NCBI RefSeq assembly: GCF_000012325.1 | Contig: NC_003910.7 | Span: 2,914,001 to 2,978,000, forward strand | DNA: 64,000 bases | Direction: 5' to 3' | Source of the DNA: Colwellia psychrerythraea 34H | Lineage (GTDB): Bacteria > Pseudomonadota > Gammaproteobacteria > Enterobacterales > Alteromonadaceae | In this document: piece by piece, positions 61,051-64,000 of the stretch | Layout of the letters: the number at the start of each line of letters is the position of its first letter | How positions within the stretch are numbered: position 1 is the first letter of the stretch | Program-made: the position numbers and the translations under genes | Notes under the pieces: generated by a model | What the model was told of the DNA's origin: nothing | Database searches by the model: none | The model's input: the letters and a program-made list of their open reading frames with translations, nothing else

Positions 61051-64000
61051 TTAGCTAACAGTTTCAGCATGAAACTCATACTGTTTATCCAAACTGCTGA
61101 CTCCCAGGCCACTGAGTTTTTTAACTTTAATCTGCACGCCAATGCGTTCTTTTAAGGCATCAACATGGCTGATCACACCAATCATTTTGCCACTAGCATT
61201 TAAGTTATCGAGCGCATCAAGTGCTACTTCAAGGGTGTTATTATCTAAGGTGCCAAAACCTTCATCGAGGAAGAGAGAGTCGATACTGGTTTTATTACTG
61301 ACTAAATCAGATAGTGCTAAAGCGAGCGCTAAACTTATTAAGAAGCTTTCACCGCCAGATAAAGTTTTAATATCACGCGCAGTATCCCCTTGCCAGGTAT
61401 CGAGTACCTCTAATTCTAAGGTATCATTTTGTTGGCATTGAAGTTGATAGCGACCAAAGAGACGTTCTAATTGTGCGTTGGCAAGATGGACTAAATTAGC
61501 GAGTGTTAAGCCTTGTGCAAACTTTCTAAATTTAGCACCATCAGCTGAACCAATAAGTGCATTAAGGTGACTAAGATCATCCAAAGCATCTTGTGCTAAT
61601 TTAATTTGTTCTAGCAAGGTTTTCTGTTGAATTTTGTTACTATTGTCTTGTTCTATTTGTTGGCTAAACTGCCCGATATTTTGCTGACATTGTTTCAACA
61701 AATCTGACAAATTTACCAATGATTCTGATACTGAACTTTCAACAAAATCAACAGCCCCTTTTTCACTCAACGTATCTTTTTGAACATTCAATTCAAGGGT
61801 TATTTTTTCACTTTGTGACAGCAAGATTTTTGCTTGTTTTTTACTATCGTCAATGTCGTTTGCGAGCTTAGTTAAATCATGCTTTCTCTCGGCGCTAAGT
61901 AGCGCTAATAAGAACTCTTCCTCATCAGTAAACTTACTGTCAGTAAGTAATGCTAACCAGTCCTTTTTTGCATTGTCATTTTTAGGAAATAGATTATCCA
62001 ATAAAGATTTCGAGGTGGTTAACTGTCCTCTGTTAAGCTGTTGAGCTGCTTTTTTCTCATTATGGCGTTGATCAGCTACAGTAAACTCAGCTTCACTCAA
62101 CTCTCGTTGACTATTAATACTTTCTCTTAATAAAACAGAGTCTTGCATATCTTCACCTGTAATACCCAGTTCAACAAAGTGAGTAACGCGTAACGAATAA
62201 TCTTGTATTAAATCGTTCTCTTGTTGCGTTAATTGGCTTTTTATCTGGGTAACTTGATTTTGTTGATGAACAACTTGCTGCTTTAACAACCCGAGGTCAT
62301 TTACAAGACTATCAAGCTGAGTTTTAGCCGCTTGGTGAGTCGTCACGGTTTGCTGATAATCAGCGCCCTGCTTACTCAATGATTCAAGCCACTTTTCATC
62401 AATACAAATGACTAGCTTCCGCGCTTGTTCTTGTTCCAGATTTTGTTCCTGGTCTTGCTCCTTTATTTTCTCATTTACGCCACCAAGAGGCAGTGTTATT
62501 TCAGTCGTTTTAATGTCAGCTAACAACTGAGCATTCAGCTCCAAAAACGCCTGTTGTTTCAAGCGTAATTCTTCAGTAAACTTTTGTTTTGAACCTTGTT
62601 GATTCTTACCTTGTTCTTCCAATAGTTGTAGCTGATTAAATAGCGTCGACAACTGCTTTTCACAATGGCTAATTTGCTCACTGTTTTGTTGCTGGTTCTG
62701 GCTATTTTCTTGCAGTGACGTTTGCAATAAAAGTAACTCTTCAAGCTGCCCAAACACCATCGTTAGCTGATGATTAATTGACTGTTCAACATCAACATTT
62801 TGTAATGAAAATGACTGTTCATTTTGGCTTAATAAAACGTACTGATTAATATTTAGCGATTGCCAGTTTTGCGCTAAATTGCTTTGTTCGCTTGTTATGC
62901 CTTGCAAACGATTTGTCTGCATTTCAAGTTGCGCAGTTAAATTTGCTTGAACGCCATTTAGCTCTTTACCTTGCTTTTCAAGTTGCGCTCGCTCAAGTGT
63001 TAATTGGCTTAAACGCTGTTGATGTTCGTCACTGTCAAGGGATCGATATTCATTAATCGCAGGGTGATCTGTTGAACCACACAATGGGCAAGACTCTTCA
63101 GGCTGAAGTTTTGCTCTATGTTCACTCAGCGCCATAATAGTTTGCTGCTGAGCAAGTAAGGTTTCTACATCTTTTTTCTGCTGTTGAGTAGCGCTATAAC
63201 GTTGACGAAGTTTTACCAGCGCTTGCTCAGTGATAACCAGCTGTTGCTTGTCTTGACTCTGCTGCGCAGATAACCCCTGTTGCTCTTGTGTAAGGACATG
63301 AAAACGCTGCGCCAACTGTTGTGCTTGTTTTAAAGCAAGTTGCTGATTTTGACGGTCTAGAATCGCTTGATTGAGCATGCCACCGGTTAACTCGTTAACG
63401 ACACCTTCACCTTTATCATTATTTCCAGTACTAGTGGAAGTACTAGTAACCCTACTTGATAGGATCGCCTGAGCTGCTTGGCTATGCTGAATTAGCTGCT
63501 GTGTTTTTTCACCCATCAGCTGTTTACGGCTATTCAGTTGCTTTAACTCATCTTCACTTTGCGTGATCTGAAGTTGTTGCTCTTGTTGTCGAGTTTGCAA
63601 GGTTAATAACGCTTTTTCGGTATTGTCTTGCTCGTTAACTAACGCCACAACATTAGCTTGTAGTTGACTTAACTGCTGATATTGGTTTTGCCATAAAGGC
63701 AATTTTTCTGGCAATTTTGCTAACGCCTGCCCTTGCGATAAATACGCTTGTTGCTGTTGAACAGTCTCTTGTGCTTTTTGATGCTCTGCTTCTAAGGCAG
63801 TCAACGCATTAGCATTCACACCAAGTGTTTCGCTTTGTTCGGCTATGGTGTTTTTTGTTTCGGTTAATGCATTTTGTTGGTGGGTAATGTTATGGTCAAG
63901 TGGTTGAATTTTATCATGCAATACTTGCTCAATTACTTTGCGTTGTGCTTCAGCCTCAACATGACGATTTTTTAGTAGCGTTAACGCTTCATCACTCACA
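61051..64000 (-). CDS. sbcC: Nuclease SbcCD subunit C, 3' part (cut by window edge)
   Basis: SbcC is the SMC-like ATPase partner of the SbcD nuclease, which opens DNA hairpins and removes blocked ends. About 982 C-terminal residues are present, and the gene continues past the right edge: a typical SbcC has over 1000 residues and an N-terminal Walker A domain that is not here. Long coiled coils flank the zinc-hook motif CPLCGSTDHP near residue 305 of the visible part. The C-terminal ATPase half shows the signature LSGGESFLISLALALALSDL near 878 and Walker B LFLDEGFGTLD near 909. The coil is unusually rich in Gln. It starts a minus-strand unit with the EamA gene. Confidence 0.93.
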   Translation of the reverse strand, partial: VSDEALTLLKNRHVEAEAQRKVIEQVLHDKIQPLDHNITHQQNALTETKNTIAEQSETLGVNANALTALEAEHQKAQETVQQQQAYLSQGQALAKLPEKLPLWQNQYQQLSQLQANVVALVNEQDNTEKALLTLQTRQQEQQLQITQSEDELKQLNSRKQLMGEKTQQLIQHSQAAQAILSSRVTSTSTSTGNNDKGEGVVNELTGGMLNQAILDRQNQQLALKQAQQLAQRFHVLTQEQQGLSAQQSQDKQQLVITEQALVKLRQRYSATQQQKKDVETLLAQQQTIMALSEHRAKLQPEESCPLCGSTDHPAINEYRSLDSDEHQQRLSQLTLERAQLEKQGKELNGVQANLTAQLEMQTNRLQGITSEQSNLAQNWQSLNINQYVLLSQNEQSFSLQNVDVEQSINHQLTMVFGQLEELLLLQTSLQENSQNQQQNSEQISHCEKQLSTLFNQLQLLEEQGKNQQGSKQKFTEELRLKQQAFLELNAQLLADIKTTEITLPLGGVNEKIKEQDQEQNLEQEQARKLVICIDEKWLESLSKQGADYQQTVTTHQAAKTQLDSLVNDLGLLKQQVVHQQNQVTQIKSQLTQQENDLIQDYSLRVTHFVELGITGEDMQDSVLLRESINSQRELSEAEFTVADQRHNEKKAAQQLNRGQLTTSKSLLDNLFPKNDNAKKDWLALLTDSKFTDEEEFLLALLSAERKHDLTKLANDIDDSKKQAKILLSQSEKITLELNVQKDTLSEKGAVDFVESSVSESLVNLSDLLKQCQQNIGQFSQQIEQDNSNKIQQKTLLEQIKLAQDALDDLSHLNALIGSADGAKFRKFAQGLTLANLVHLANAQLERLFGRYQLQCQQNDTLELEVLDTWQGDTARDIKTLSGGESFLISLALALALSDLVSNKTSIDSLFLDEGFGTLDNNTLEVALDALDNLNASGKMIGVISHVDALKERIGVQIKVKKLSGLGVSSLDKQYEFHAETVS

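Overview
The window looks like chromosomal DNA of a cold-adapted marine gammaproteobacterium of the order Alteromonadales, most likely Colwellia or a close relative. The evidence is the AT-rich composition and the gene content: a large NAD-glutamate dehydrogenase, the AcnD/PrpF methylcitrate route, neighbouring prc and proQ, neighbouring rcsF and trmO, and a tRNA-Glu array. The organism assignment is inference from family resemblance, not a database match. Most genes are ordinary chromosomal genes. There is no IS transposase, prophage, CRISPR array or rRNA operon.

Layout. 1-10.2 kb: a solute-binding-like protein, asparagine synthetase, an exported amidohydrolase, cytochrome b561, an Lnb-domain (DUF4105) protein next to a DUF3015 protein, cytochrome c' and pyrD. 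10.3-15.2 kb: the 1621-residue glutamate dehydrogenase. 15.7-22.8 kb: four minus-strand envelope genes (DUF1302 barrel, DUF1329, YCF48-like, MMPL/RND permease) that look like one trans-envelope transport system. 23.1-33.2 kb: DUF2835, pepN, nhaC, prc, proQ, an unidentified acidic protein, a free-Met-R-sulfoxide reductase, a SIMPL protein and a DUF2057 protein. 33.3-38.1 kb: an ECF sigma factor, a FecR-type regulator and a TonB-dependent receptor with an N-terminal signalling domain. 38.3-45.4 kb: the methylcitrate cluster (GntR regulator, prpB, prpC, acnD, prpF) with palindromic operators upstream and small mobile-looking repeats inside. 45.9-48.4 kb: small metabolic genes. 48.8-50.3 kb: a tRNA operon with one tRNA-Ala and six tRNA-Glu copies behind a near-consensus promoter. 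50.9-64 kb: a YvcK-like protein, dcd, apbC, metG, rcsF, trmO, a CBM9-like protein, a methyltransferase, a membrane gene broken by a small inverted-repeat element, slyD, an EamA transporter and the 3' part of sbcC.

Main points of interest. (1) A family of small non-coding elements with inverted ends and a shared core occurs at about 42.3, 48.5, 50.7 and 58.9 kb. The last copy sits at a duplicated TA inside a membrane-protein gene, and removing it restores an uninterrupted 129-codon frame. (2) The TonB-dependent receptor carries a second signal-peptide-like segment, with its own possible start and ribosome site, between its signalling domain and its TonB box. (3) The DUF1302/DUF1329/YCF48/MMPL cluster is a plausible but uncharacterised envelope transport system. 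(4) Candidate regulatory palindromes lie upstream of asnB (ARG-box-like), the prp regulator (TTGTCGACAA) and the DUF1302 gene.
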